From positions 2,494,612 through 2,558,611 of the forward strand of contig CACRXP010000010.1 of assembly GCA_902702965.1 (NCBI GenBank): a stretch of DNA of 64,000 nucleotides, written 5' to 3'. Below the pieces are notes generated by a model that saw only the letters and a list, made by a program, of their open reading frames with translations, had not been told where the DNA came from and did no database searches. Positions 44,460-55,271 of the stretch are shown here, in pieces. This DNA comes from Spirometra erinaceieuropaei (taxonomy: Eukaryota > Platyhelminthes > Cestoda > Diphyllobothriidea > Diphyllobothriidae). Made by a program: the position numbers and the translations under genes. Each line of letters begins with the position of its first letter. Position 1 is the stretch's first letter.

Positions 44460-45735
44460 GAAGATGAAGATGCGATCACTGGGACAAGAAGTTTATTTGC
44501 CTGACGTTTCGGATTCTCACTCGAATCCATCATCAGAGACATTCGCAGATAGAGGTGAAGGTGGCACCAGGAGTGCAGTATTTATAGCACGTGGATGCCG
44601 TGGGACCGTATGCGCACTGCAATGAACAGTTCTCACAATCGCCGCTGGGGTCGTAATTGATGCGGCGGTGGCTTGGCGGTCCAAGTCCGAGTTGTTAATT
44701 GCCGCGATTTCGTCATCCGTGCTCGATGCTGGTGTGACGATTGCTCGGCAAACTGGCTCACTGTCACCGTGATAATTGCTCACCCGCGCCCTCCCCACGT
44801 GGCTGATTCTCCTGTCCAGGGAAAATCGCAATACGGAATAGGCCACCGGGAGGTCATTGTGTTTGTTGATGGATTGCGGGCCTGAGAACCATGACTCGAG
44901 CAGCTCGCGGCTCACGCGGTTGTCACCCCTTGCGAGGATTTCGGCCTCTTGAAATTTGAAAATATGGCCGGGTCCCGTCGAGTGTGCCGCCACCTGAGAG
45001 TTAGCGTCTCCCCGCCTCACTGCTGCTGCGTGCTCGGCAAGTCGCGTACGGAGTAATCTCCCAGTTTCTCCGACATAATTGCTTTGTCCGCAACTACACC
45101 AGATCCGGTAAACGACTCCAGACGTTTCCTGCCGTGGCAGCGGGTCTTTTGGCCTCATTACTTGGCGCCTAATGGTTGCTTCCGGCCTGTGTGCAACCCC
45201 AACTCCAAGTGGAGTGAGAAGACGACTGACAGCTTCCGAGACGTTCTTCACGTACGGAAGAGCCCGCCAAAATTTGGGGCTAGTTGGATTTGGTCTCTGG
45301 TGTCCTTTTCGTATGCACTGGTTGACAAAGTTGCGCGGGTAGCCATTGGCTCTCATTACCCGTCGAAGATATTGTAATTCAGCAACCTTGTCTTCCATTT
45401 CACTGCAGTGCGTCTCAACACGCCGGTATAGCGCCCTTACGCAACTGCGTTTGTGACTGATCGGGTGGTTGCTATTGAAGTTCAGTATTTGCGTCGTATT
45501 TGTCGCTTTCCTGAACACTTTGGTTTTTAGGCCACCACAATCTTTGCGGCAGACGAGGACATCCAGGAAGGCCAGCTGATTGTTTTCCTCCTCCTCCATC
45601 GTATATTGGATGTCCGGGAAGACGGCGTTGAGTCGTTCTTTAAAAGTCAGCACCTGATCCCGTTCGATGACGACGAAGGTGTCATCCACATACCGAGCCC
45701 AGAATTTCGGTCTGTGGTGTCGGAGGTATTAGATG
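44460..45735 (-). mobile_element. Penelope-like element inserted in the LINE
   Basis: 5'-truncated Penelope-like retroelement covering the RT catalytic block to the 3' end. Its upstream edge meets LINE sequence at about 45735 and its downstream edge meets the LINE tail near 44400-44460. The 3' segment contains GATGGATTCGAGTGAGAATC (minus), a motif also present in R4 copies as GATGGATTCGAGTGTGAA. Confidence 0.75.
44517..45689 (-). CDS. Penelope-like RT C-terminus with GIY-YIG endonuclease
   Basis: An intact frame of 390 codons that starts inside the reverse transcriptase: the codons just before it read WARYVDDTFVVIERD, the catalytic block with two Asp. Thumb-like sequence follows (FLDVLVCRKDCGGLKTKVFR; NFNSNHPISHKRSCVRALYR), then the linker MRPKDPLPRQETSG. 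The GIY-YIG nuclease has GVVYRIWCSCGQSNYVGETG, RLLRTRLAEH (catalytic-type Arg) and a later LLESWF (Glu). GIY-YIG nucleases cut the target DNA for Penelope elements. The long open frame after truncation suggests a fairly recent insertion. No start codon of its own is needed, since the annotated Met is internal to the original polyprotein. Confidence 0.85.
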   Translation of the reverse strand: MDDTFVVIERDQVLTFKERLNAVFPDIQYTMEEEENNQLAFLDVLVCRKDCGGLKTKVFRKATNTTQILNFNSNHPISHKRSCVRALYRRVETHCSEMEDKVAELQYLRRVMRANGYPRNFVNQCIRKGHQRPNPTSPKFWRALPYVKNVSEAVSRLLTPLGVGVAHRPEATIRRQVMRPKDPLPRQETSGVVYRIWCSCGQSNYVGETGRLLRTRLAEHAAAVRRGDANSQVAAHSTGPGHIFKFQEAEILARGDNRVSRELLESWFSGPQSINKHNDLPVAYSVLRFSLDRRISHVGRARVSNYHGDSEPVCRAIVTPASSTDDEIAAINNSDLDRQATAASITTPAAIVRTVHCSAHTVPRHPRAINTALLVPPSPLSANVSDDGFE

Positions 45736-46215
45736 CTGGCGTTACGGGTCAAGGGCGCCTGAGACTTTCGAGCTTCTATCCTATCTTTGTCAGCGACGAT
45801 CCGTTTGGCTTCATAAGTCGTTGCTTTAAATTTCATTGCTCATCTCCAGGTCGCTCGGTTCTGTGCGAGGTCCTCCCAGGTTTGCAGGCTAATCTGTAAT
45901 AGTTTCAAGGAATTCTTCGAAGTGTCTTCGTAACATCGAATTTTACCTCCTTGTCAGCGAACACCGCTGGCGTTTTGGTAGTCGCTCATCGTCCATCATT
46001 AGGCGACCGCTCCATTGTAGTTCCATTGCCTCGACATGGCATAGATGCTCAGGATTCCGGTCTGCTACATAATCTTCGTGTCGGGTATCCCGTCCTGCCA
46101 CCACAACTGTAGCATTCACCGGAGATAAGTGAGGTGGGAGGGACTTATGTTCCCTCACTTGCGTCTTGTAGACCGTCCAGGTTCCCGCATCATACAGCTG
46201 CATCGTCAAGATTAC
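45735..46215 (-). pseudogene. LINE RT-linker fragment, middle part of split LINE
   Basis: Minus strand reads LYDAGTWTVYKTQ near 46200 (YGAETWAVY in the 6358-8741 copy), ELQWSGRLMMDDERLPKR near 46025-45970 (RWSSHLLRMDDERLPKR) and YEAKRIVADKDRIEARKSQA near 45830-45770. The last block ends exactly where Penelope sequence begins. Frameshifts are present. Confidence 0.7.
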
Positions 46216-47619
46216 GGCTACACATCTTGAGTTTACCGATGGTAGGCGTCCTTCTTAATGTGTTTTTTGCGGCCCTCTCTGTCTCACTGGTGTGAGATCC
46301 AAACCATTTCTATTTTAGCCCCAGTATATCTGCAGGGGGACCAGGTTGTGTGTGACACAGACATGTCAGCCATTGCGCCCGAGCTCACTTCCTGTCGTCT
46401 TGACACTGTACTGCCGTCGGAGCAAGGCGTACGTGCGGTAGCTGCTGTGCAAATCTCTTTCACGAAAGGGAAACTTTCACGCACTGGTCATCGGCGCTGC
46501 GCTCTCTGCATGGGTCACGCGATAGACGTCTTCACTTTCGAAGCTCGAAATGTCGATTTGCCGACCATAAAGCCCGAACAGACCGGGAAACATCAGATCG
46601 ATCGTGGCCAACGTTTTAGCAGTCCACTGCAAACAGGAGTATGACTCGTCGTTTTGCAACGCCAAACTCCGTTAGTCATGACAACAACTTGGCGCTAGTG
46701 GAGGACCATTTTCGTAGCCTCGGCGTACAACCGTGCTTTCCAATTTCAGTACACATTATACTTGCCGGAATTATCTCAATAAGGACCTCACCTGTGGCAG
46801 CCCTTGCTAGGAACATCAGAAATGAGGTATCTGGACCAAAAATACACATTGCAGGTCCACCATACAACCGTCCACCAACTATGTACGACAACTGTGCTGA
46901 CTAGTGCCTCAAGAAGCCGGGGATAGATTGCAGTGTCTAATCAAAACGGGCCTATTAATAACCGTTTGTTTTGCAAACACGCTGCTGAATATGCAGTGGC
47001 GCACAGTAGATAACTGACTACTTGGTAGGCAACTGGTTGGATAAGTGCACATTATTAGTTCATACCGAGGTGATTATCGTCGTCGGAGGAAAAACAGTGG
47101 GGCTGCCGTTAGAACATTTTACGAGATCTGGAACCATTGACTGAAACCGAAGGATTAATACACGCAGATGAATTACTGTCGTTCATTCCGGACGCGAGGG
47201 AGGGGACGGGGTGAGGACGATGGAGGGGACCCCGACCAGTTGATCAGCCACGCTCTTCGCGCATGGTGTTGCCATGGCGCTAAGTAGCGACAGATGGGTT
47301 ACCAAGGTGGGTAATCGGCTAGAGCCATGCGGTGTTGGATTTTAGGGGATGGTGGCCCACTATGCTTAGTTCTCCCGTTAGGTAGCGAAGACCGTGCTAG
47401 AGCAGAATGGTTAAGGAGGCAAGGAAATCGATCTGGCAGAGTAAAATTGTCCAGCAAATCTGTAAAGACTTCGAAGGAGTTGACCGAATGGACATTTGTC
47501 AGCGGGACGAACCAGAGAAAAAGGGTATTAATTGCGGCATTTACATGCATTTTTCTGAATGAATGGAAATGTGCGCGGACCTTGTCTGCAGTAAGCAGGC
47601 CAAAAGAAGATTGATTAAG
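46216..47619. other. Insert of unknown nature splitting the LINE
   Basis: About 1.4 kb between two pieces of the same LINE copy, so it should be an insertion. It contains a partial R2 repeat at about 46380-46460 (GAGCTCACTTCCTGTCGTCT, similar to 54537). The largest open frame (plus, 46258-46644, 128 residues) has no recognised domain. No terminal repeats or target duplication were found by eye. Confidence 0.45.
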
Positions 47620-48350
47620 GATTGGGGCTGTAACAATCCCATACGGAGTTATGCGTCGGCCGGAGGCCTGAATAGCCTTTTTAGGTTCGATGAGCCATTT
47701 CGTCGTCGATTTTGATGCAGCGTAAGAGTGTGCTGCCTGAGTAGGCGAGGCTGTCCACGTTCTTCATTTGGGTGCCGTTGACGTGGATGCGAGGAACACT
47801 GTATGCAGCGTTGGGCGGCAATTGATGCATGACCACCGTCTTCTCCGTGTTGATGGTCTGCCCAAAGTTGATGCAGCCAAGGAAAAAGGGATCAATACTC
47901 CGTCGCATGTTAGCTTCTGACCTGGTGTTGAGTTCGCAGTCGTCAGCGAAGAGCAGGTCGTGGATTGTGGTCGTAGAGAGACTCGCTGAGGCCTGCATGC
48001 GCCGGCTGTTGAGATGTCTGTCGGTCCTGTAGACGGTGCGGACAACAGGGCGCCCATCGCGGTAAGTGTCCGCATTTCCTCGCACTTCTCTTGCGGCCAG
48101 CGGGCTGTGAACATCATGTCGGTGGTTCCGCAGTGGCCTCGAGCTCCACACCGACTTTCTGACAAAAGTCCTTATTTGAGATGGCCGTTAAAACGCTTGG
48201 GGAGAATGAGAGCGAAGCTCTTCCTGGCAATGCTGATTACTGAGAGTCGCCGGTTTCCTTCTCGTTTGTAAAGATGGTGTCCCATCCTTCAAGTCCTGAT
48301 GAACTTTTCCTTAGCGCCACATTTCCTTGAATAGCGTTGCGAGTTGATCC
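47620..48350 (-). pseudogene. LINE reverse transcriptase fragment, 5' part of split LINE
   Basis: Minus strand, in order: 'YKREGNRRLSVIS' near 48260 (family: YKRKGNRQIC…), SESRCGARGHCGTTDMMFTA near 48165-48105 (QCGFRRHRGTT), WPQEKCEEMRT, then an internal deletion to TYRDGRP. Next comes HDLLFADDCELNTRSEANMR at 47975-47915, which holds the FADD catalytic pair, INTEKTVVMHQLPPNAAYSV (47860-47800) and KIDDEMAHR (about 47720). It lies antisense in HEATR6 intron 1 and ends about 315 bases before exon 2. Confidence 0.75.
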
Positions 48351-48666
48351 GTGATCTGGGGAGGGGGCGCTGTGCTTGTAGACTTTGGACGGAATCGCGT
48401 TGGATCTCATTTGCTCATTAATCTGTTGTCAGTCGATAAAAAAGATAGATCACCTTTAACATGTGATCGGTTAAATCAACAATTATACTCGCTTTTACCA
48501 GCGTTGGTGGGCTCATCACACCGGCCGTCCCATCGACCTCTTGTGCCATGATTTAGACTTCCCGAGTGATGAAGGCGATTGATCATTGTCACCGTCTCCA
48601 ATGTTTGTTTGTCTTCCTCCTGCAGTTTCGTAGTCTCCTTGTTTGAATCCCTGTCGCCTCCTGTAG

Positions 48667-48992
48667 GTAACTTGAGACTGCTACGGAAGAAGACGTTTGA
48701 TCAGACGCTGCAAATCGTCCTGACCGAACTCAACGGTTCAACCGCAACTACTTCCTCCCAGCGATTGGAGTTGATCCAGTCAGCCACTGCTGCTTTGGCA
48801 GCCCTTGTCTATCTGTATCCCGTGGAGTACAGGTCGACTGGTGATTTCCTGAAGAAGAGCTGTCCAGCAGTAGGGCGATCCAAGCATCCTGACCTTCTGG
48901 AGGGTAACGCTAGTGCCTTCAGCAGTGCTGTAGATGCTGCCATTACCCACTTGGCTTCTGTTCATGAGACTCGGGCCTCGAAGCACCTGGCG
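48667..48992 (+). CDS. HEATR6: HEATR6-like protein, second visible exon
   Basis: Acceptor CCTGTAG ends at 48666; donor GTGAGT begins at 48993. Entering in phase 1, its first two bases complete a Gly codon from the previous exon, and it leaves in phase 0. It encodes NLRLLRKKTFDQTLQIVLTE and TAALAALVYLYPVEYRSTGD, HEAT-type helices; the ALAALVY block resembles the N-terminal part of vertebrate HEATR6. Confidence 0.8.
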
Positions 48993-49019
48993 GTGAGTTA
49001 AAACCCAGGTTTTTACTAC

Positions 49020-49280
49020 TTCACCATCGCGCAGCTACACGCGTGACAGTTCGGCCGTGTGCACTACAGCACCGTGGGTGCAGGGACAGTGACTTGCACG
49101 TAAGTTAGTTTGTAATGATAGAAGACTTGCGCTGCATCTACCGCACCCCCGCCCTCGTTGTCCACCTGGGTCTGGTGTCATGACGAAGTCAAGAAGACTG
49201 GAGGCTTGGGCGTGGGCCTGCGCCTAGGCGTGCAGCCACACGCTCCCGTCCGCGCACGAAAGACCAAGACTTTGCACAAC
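49020..49280 (-). repeat. R2 repeat, reverse copy in HEATR6 intron 2
   Basis: Reverse complement of the R2 copy at 50095-50375. Matching pieces: CAGCACCGTGGGTGCAGGGA (49067) against CCTTGCACCCACGGTGCTGT (50307), and TGCGCCTAGGCG (49219) against CGCGCCTAGGCG (50160). The two form an inverted pair about 1.1 kb apart. A poly(G) run follows at about 49294-49306. Confidence 0.65.
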
Positions 49281-49816
49281 GAGGAAGCGGTGGGGGGGGG
49301 GGGGAGTAGCTCGGATCCCAGCTGAGTGAGATTGCCTTAACGGTCACATCAGCAGGGAGCCATTGCAGCTTCACTCTCCGTCTTGAAAGGAGGACCGAGT
49401 TATCCCGGCAGTTGGCGGATTTCCAAGTCACTACTCTTAGTGCATTGTGATGGTTTAAAAGCGTGCCAGATTGTTCATAGTGAGGAATATGTGCCGGGGG
49501 GATCGACCTCGATTACTCCTCCATCTCCAGGCGCCAATCAGTCGTTTGATACGAGAATTGCTGGCAGAGCTAAAGAGTCCGGCTGCGCGCGCAACGCACA
49601 ACCTGGCCCTCAAACGACACTCCAACGTTTCACACGCGCACCTCACCACTAGCTCTATATGGATTTATTTAACCTGGTTGATAATACAGTGAATCACGCA
49701 GACCAAATCGCTGTTACTCGGCATGCACAAATGAAAACTCCCCGAGTCATTAAACAAGCGAATATGTGCTCCGTATTGTTTTTTTAAAACTAAAACGGTG
49801 CATTTTCGTGTGCTGA

Positions 49817-49819
49817 CCA

Positions 49820-49861
<42 letters not shown>

Positions 49862-49862
49862 G
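49817..49862. repeat. (CTA)n microsatellite
   Basis: Perfect CTA repeat of about 14 units in intron 2, between the two R2 arms. Confidence 0.95.
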
Positions 49863-49900
49863 ACTAATCGGCTCGGACAATCGACTTGTGTCTGGAAGAG

Positions 49901-49902
<2 letters not shown>

Positions 49903-49932
<30 letters not shown>
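49903..49932. repeat. (GA)n microsatellite
   Basis: Near-perfect GA dinucleotide run of about 14 units, 40 bases after the (CTA)n tract. Confidence 0.9.
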
Positions 49933-49934
<2 letters not shown>

Positions 49935-50094
49935 GGTCGACTCCTCACTATAAACAATCTGACGCGCATTTTAACTATCACGGCGCGCTAAAAGCAGTAG
50001 CTTGGAAGTCTGCCAGCTGACTGGAAAACTCGGTCTCAAGACGGCTGCAATGACCCCCTGACCTTTATGGCAATCCCACTCAATTGAGATTCAG

Positions 50095-50375
50095 ACCATT
50101 CTCCCCCTTTCTCTGGCGAAATCTTTGTCTCTTGTGCGCGGACCGCAGCGTGTGGCTGCGCGCCTAGGCGCAGACCCGTGCCGCGCCAGCCACATGTGTT
50201 CGATCCCACCATGACACCAGGCCCAGGTGGGTAACGAGGATGGAATGAGGTAGATGCACCGCGAGTCTGCTATCGCTATGAACTAACTCACGTGCACCCC
50301 ACTGCCCTTGCACCCACGGTGCTGTGGGGCACACAGTGGGCATCGTCGAAATCGACGGTTTAACTGTCACTAATG
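50095..50375 (+). repeat. R2 repeat, forward copy in HEATR6 intron 2
   Basis: Best full copy of the small repeat R2: TGTTCGATCCCACCATGACA (50197), AGGTAGATGCACCGCGAGTC (50250), CTGTGGGGCACACAGTGGGC (50323) and TCGAAATCGACGGTTTAACT (50345). A Pol III B-box-like GTTCGATCCC hints at a tRNA-derived SINE, but an A box is not convincing. Other copies: 46380 (partial), 49020 (reverse), 54530 and 61535. Confidence 0.6.
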
Positions 50376-51635
50376 ACCCCCTAATAAGCCCTTGCGTATG
50401 TTTGTTTTTCATGAACGTCAGCTTTGGCTCAAACTCACTCAGTAGGTTATTGCTAACAGTCAAAAACAGGAAACAGAAATAGTCACTTTTTCATTGTTTT
50501 CTCCTTTCAGCAGCCAGTTTTGCATTTCTACAGCCTACTATACAGGATTTAAACCAAAGGCTGTCAAGCACGTAGGACAGCTGTTATTGCAATGTGCCTT
50601 CTACACGTGACTTTAGTTTGGCGATCAAGACAAACATTTTGCTGTGAGAACAGGGAATCTAGGAATACTCATGGTACTTTCTTTGTCGCCAGATCACTAT
50701 GAGAACCGATAGACCACTGTTTCTATCCTGCTGCGGAAATATGTGGTTACACCACGTAGCGATCGGTGTTATCAATATTTTTTAGAAAGACAAAGTATCC
50801 AATCGTAGGTCGGTAAGGCCAGTTGTTTGATCTGGAGCGTAATTGGCCATTCGGATACGACTGGCCAGCGCCCACAAACAAGCCAGAAATGGGAATCCGA
50901 TTGCCTCTTGTCGTTGCCATTTAAACTTGCCTAAATCAAAATAGAGGCCTACAAAGCGGTCCATTCAGGTCAAAGTGAAACATCTTATCTTCTGATCAGC
51001 AGTCAGGGCAGCAGGGTGCCAATAATACCTCCAAAGAAACCGTCTTTTGAAATTTTGTGCAAGCAAGAAAAATACAGTTTTTCTGGTACTACTGTCATTA
51101 AACCGCCAGCGCCTCACAAGAGTACAAGGCGTAATATTTGTTCCGAAGGTTTGTGATATTTATGGCGCTTGACTACGACTCATGTCGCGCGCGACATCTG
51201 CTAGAGCTAATGACAGTCTTCCACACCTCCCCCTCCTTATTTTACGATACAACCGACGGTCTTTCTTACGAATCCCCTTTAAACTCACGAACCCGCCCCT
51301 GACCGTCGACTGGCAAGAATGATAACCGATGGAATCTTGACCCTTTAGCGGACGGTTCTACGGGATAAACCACGAAACTTTTTATGGTCCTACCTGTGGC
51401 CTGCACATTTCAGTAGTAACCGCATTTTGGTCGCCAACGGTTGGCTGGCTATGAAAAGGCAGACCAGGACATTCACTGCTCCACCCATCTCTTCCTTATA
51501 GGTGCTGCATACCCTGGGAAGTGCTCAGTTTATATGGGATTCCACTGCTGCCAACTGTTGGTTGGAGAGAAGTAAACAATTAGCTGGTTGTCCTCGGGGA
51601 AAGTTACAAAGCTAGTTCTTTTTTGCGTCTCTTAG
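50376..51635. other. HEATR6 intron 2, remainder
   Basis: No gene or recognised repeat. It ends in a pyrimidine tract and acceptor TTTTTTGCGTCTCTTAG before the third exon. Confidence 0.4.
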
Positions 51636-52082
51636 GCCTACGAAGCCATCGAACTTTCCTGCCTGCACGCACTCGTCCAGCTTCTCTGTCACCGACGTCT
51701 CGGTGTAACGAACGGCTTCCCCAATCCCGACGCAATTCAAACCGTCAGGGCCGTACAGGCTCTTTGGCCATCAGTTTGCAGCTGTTGCCATGATTCCTTG
51801 GCGGCAGCTAACGCCAAACCACCGCCGCTCTCCCAGGAGGATGCGGCAGGGGAGAGCGAACACGGCTACAGTACCTCCACCTCGACCGACCTTTCCAGTT
51901 CTGTTGACAGCGACTGGCAGTGGCGGAAGTCACAGTGGAGCAGCCCCTCCAAATCAGGCTTTCCTGTAACCTCGCCCACTGTCCCAGTGACGGAGTCGGA
52001 GACAGATGACCCGGAGTCTGCTGTCGAGGAGGGTAGACCCGGCGTCAGCAGGTCGGCTCATGGTCAAGAGACCAGAATCCGC
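51636..52082 (+). CDS. HEATR6: HEATR6-like protein, third visible exon
   Basis: Encodes YEAIELSCLHALVQLL (HEAT helix), AIQTVRAVQALWPSVCSC and a long Ser-rich linker: STSTSTDLSSSVDSDWQWRK and then SKSGFPVTSPTVPVTESETD, before GQETRIR. A Ser-rich acidic linker with a W/R/K motif followed by a helical domain is the order of vertebrate HEATR6. The donor GTATGT starts at 52083. Both ends are phase 0 if the exon begins at 51636; the acceptor could be one base later, so this edge needs RNA support. Confidence 0.78.
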
Positions 52083-52161
52083 GTATGTGTAAACCTATTG
52101 AAAGGAATTACTGAAGTGCATTTCAGTAGGTGTTTTGTGTAACTATTTTGTTCCCGTTTAG

Positions 52162-52404
52162 AAGAAAATCTGCCTGCTAGCAACTTTCTGTGTGCGACGC
52201 ATTGTGAACTGCACCACCAAGCGCATTTGCCTGGACCTCTGGCCCTGCCTAATGCCAGAATCTCAGTCTCTTAGCAGTGTGCCATCATCAGAAAGTCAGT
52301 TCTCGGCATGCGGGCGAAGGACTGCAACTTCCGTCGGTCAGTTCGGTACCCAGCCTGATTTACTGACCTTGATACTGAAGCAGCGTGATCCGCGAATGAG
52401 ACAA
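52162..52404 (+). CDS. HEATR6: HEATR6-like protein, fourth visible exon
   Basis: Short intron (79 bases) before it; acceptor TTTAG ends at 52161, donor GTGAGT at 52405, 81 codons, phase 0. It starts KKICLLATFCVRRIVNCTTK and ends PDLLTLILKQRDPRMRQ. This corresponds to the HEATR6 stretch of 'TLxLKDPSPKxR' type inside the DUF4042 region, one of the reasons for the gene call. Confidence 0.82.
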
Positions 52405-53400
52405 GTGAGTGGTTTTAGCCCTTAGAATTGAAACTTTTTAAAAGAATTAGGGCGGACTTTGCTTCGCCTTCCAGGCTGTCTGTAGCCCTATGGGCGATTA
52501 GGAATAAATTCGTCTGTTACATCACTATGCCACGGAATGGGCACTGGTGAGTTGAAAGTGAATTTTTTTCATAGTGAAGCAGATTCACCGTACTCTTACT
52601 TCACATGTTCGCCTTACACCTATCATGTTTTGGTGGCAATACTGAACCCAAACTACTAGAGATTGCCATTTGGCCCAGAGACTGATAAGGCTGAGGCCGT
52701 GTCTACGCGTATCATACACGTGCTAACATCTGATTTAACGCTTACCGGACTCCAGTGCGGGGTTCCGGACTCCACGCAGGTGAAATTGTCATAGATGTCG
52801 CGTCAAGAAGGTGCTATCGTAATCTCACCTCCCTTCCTGCTTCGGACCGAGTCATTCCGTCATTTGGCAACTTTCAAAACTACGACAGATAACATGTCGT
52901 TTTCAGGCAAAGCAGACTTGAGGAGCTTTGGCCAGGGCTTTTGACAGTGGCTCCTCAGCCGTTTTGCGATGGACTCGCCGGTGTACGACTAGGTCTTTGT
53001 GCAGCAGGAATGTGTGGTCACCGCAAGGGCGTGAGCGTTGAGTAGGTGCGAGTTGAAGTAAGTTCAGTGTGAGCGCCAGCCGCGTTTATACGTACAGTTC
53101 GTGACCTATCTGATGAATTGTCACGAACTGTGAACTTAAATCTCTCTATCGCACGATACTGCCATCACGCATCCACGAAAGTTATACTGCCTTAAATATA
53201 CGACCGAGCTTCAAATAAAGGCATAGTTTGGTTTTTAAAGTATTATTGATTGACTAAGAAATTACTTATCTGAGGAAAAAGCACCAAATCGAAAAATCGA
53301 CTGTATGACAGGCCAACTAATCAGGGTCTAATATAACTGTCAGCCGAGAATGGAAATTTCAAAAAACGACAAAAAATGAAAAACTGTAACAAATACAACG
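52405..53400. other. HEATR6 intron 4, first part
   Basis: No gene recognised. Mixed to AT-rich sequence before the Tc1-like remnant. Confidence 0.35.
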
Positions 53401-53402
53401 TG

Positions 53403-54300
53403 TTAGTACTTTGCTGATCGTCCTTTAGCTTTTAAAGTTGCTGTAAGTTGGGAGGGCATGGAGACTACCAAGTTGTCTATGGTGGTTTGGTCTATGTAAT
53501 TATTAAGCGGAAATTGTAGCTTCTGTCCCATAGAAATATGTTTCCTTGCCTTGTCCCAATTTCTCTTGATTAATGCAAAAAGACTTTCGATGGGATTTAG
53601 GTCCGGGCTGTTGGCGGGGATAAAAATGCTTCGAAGGCCGCAGGCAGAAAGGCTGGCTGTGGTCTAAAATATTAGATTATAGTCGTAGACTGAATTTGAA
53701 TCATACCCCCTTTGAGCGGTGGACAGGGGCATTATTATGCAACGTTACGGTGTCCATTCGACGTCTATTAATGCCGTTGTAACCGAAGGAATCCTTTACC
53801 ATGTCGATGAACATCCTGCTATTTATCGTCTCCACTGTTGAACGCCAGATCGGTCGCTCTCCGAATTTGATGGCCATCCAAACCATCAAGCGTCGACAAT
53901 TCATGAAAGTTGGCGTCGACATAGTGGAAAAATATTCCCACATATGACCACCTGGACCGTCTTCGGAGGCTTGTCTAAAAATAAGACTTCACCACAAATG
54001 TAAAAGCTCATCCAGAGGGAAAGTCTGTGATCAATATATTTTTGAGCAAACAAAAACGTTCTCTACTTAAATATGGCCTTGTCATGGCGTTTTGACGGTG
54101 GGGGCCGAACTCATTCATTCTTTCGCTAATTGTGCGCATAGAAAACACTGACAGGTTTTCCCTGTAAATAGTCTTAATGGGGCATATAGTGATACTTTTT
54201 CAGTGTCCGACGAATGAAATCGTCGTCTCGCTTGCTTGTGGACCGGGCATGGCATAAGTGATGGACTATGTTATAATAAAGATTACCGTGTGCGCGCATC
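53403..54300 (-). pseudogene. Tc1-like transposase remnant in HEATR6 intron 4
   Basis: DNA transposase of the Tc1/mariner superfamily on the minus strand. Blocks in order: TSKRDDDFIRRTLKK (54240-54195, DNA-binding part), KYIDHRLSLWMSF (near 54040), a degenerate first catalytic region, VWMAIKFGERPIW (53890-53850), DTVTLHNNAPVHRS (53755-53715) where family members have an Asp in DNAPVH, then after a frameshift FIPANSPDLNPIESLFALIK (about 53625-53565; the E of NPIE is the third catalytic residue) and a stop at 53403-53405. The Asn in place of the second catalytic Asp, the stops and the frameshifts make it inactive. Confidence 0.8.
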
Positions 54301-54429
54301 GTACCACATATGCACGGAAGACTGCCAACCAAGTGGATAACTCGGTCCTCGTTGCCAGTTCTACACGTGTGTAGGGTGACTAGCTGACGGACTGAGCGTC
54401 AGGCTCAAGGACTCCCTAGTGTGGCTTTC

Positions 54430-54715
54430 CTGACGCTCTCATGAAGGCGAGACCCGAGCCCACCTGTCTGTCAAACCCGGTACATTATATGCGGACCAGA
54501 TGGCGTGCGATGCATGTAGATGGGGTGTTTAACTCTGTCAGCTCACTTCCGGTCGCCTCGACATTGTCCTGCCATCGGAGGAAGGGGTGCGGTAGATGCT
54601 GTGCAAGTCTGCCTCACAACAGACTAACCCACCCACAAGCCACCGATGCTCCGCCGACTCTATGAGGCACACAGTGGACGTTGTCGCTTGTGATGGTCGA
54701 ACTGTAATCATCGCA
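54430..54715 (+). repeat. R2 repeat copy in HEATR6 intron 4
   Basis: Contains CACTTCCGGTCGCCTCGACA (54543), GTGCGGTAGATGCTGTGCAA (54587) and GGCACACAGTGGACGTTGTC followed by GATGGTCGAACTGTAATC (about 54690-54712), in the R2 order. Confidence 0.5.
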
Positions 54716-55085
54716 TATGTCCACATGATACGTGAATGTGCAAGTAGTGATTAGCTTAAAACATAGTACGTGTCGTAAGGTGACTGTGTTACAAACATGC
54801 ATTCTACCACAATTTCCACGGCAACACTCTTACTATGCCGTATATGCGCGCCTTACAGGTAATTTTTGTAGCACTATATTGAACTGCTTGCAGCGACCAA
54901 TTGTGGTGACGGTATATCCGCCTGTTGGTTTGAAGTATCGTGATAGACTGTTATCAATCCTTACTGGAGTTATCAGGGCAGTAGCCTGACTATCCAAGAA
55001 GCGAGCTTCTGGCTTGTTGGCGCGTAAGGTCTGTCGCCTTTTATTTTGATTTCCAATGCCTCACATTTCTCTTTTCCGCCGGCAG

Positions 55086-55271
55086 ATCTTTATCGAAATG
55101 CTGGGTAACCTGCTTACCAACACGGAATCGCGATTTGCCGTCGCCGAGGAACTCACCGTCTGGCACTCAACCGCCTACATTCCCTACGCCGTGCGACTAG
55201 CTGCGGAGCTGCGGGCGTTGCATCGTCGTATCCGGTGGGCTCTGCTCTCAGAGCCCTCGCCCCAACACCAG
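55086..55271 (+). CDS. HEATR6: HEATR6-like protein, fifth visible exon
   Basis: Acceptor CCGGCAG ends at 55085, donor GTTTGG at 55272, 62 codons, phase 0. Reads IFIEMLGNLLTNTESRFAVA and then YAVRLAAELRALHRRIRWAL LSEPSPQHQ. It parallels the HEATR6 stretch with a 'LLEGS+xFLxxAE' block followed by an 'LRELHRCLLLAL' helix and 'ESS', in the same order. Confidence 0.83.

Noticed and set aside
46258..46644. Open frame of 128 codons in the unknown insert
   Set aside because: No domain, and it overlaps an R2-like fragment; kept only as part of the unknown insert.
49817..49932. Regulatory element at the microsatellites
   Set aside because: Simple CTA and GA repeats are explained by slippage; nothing in the sequence shows regulation.
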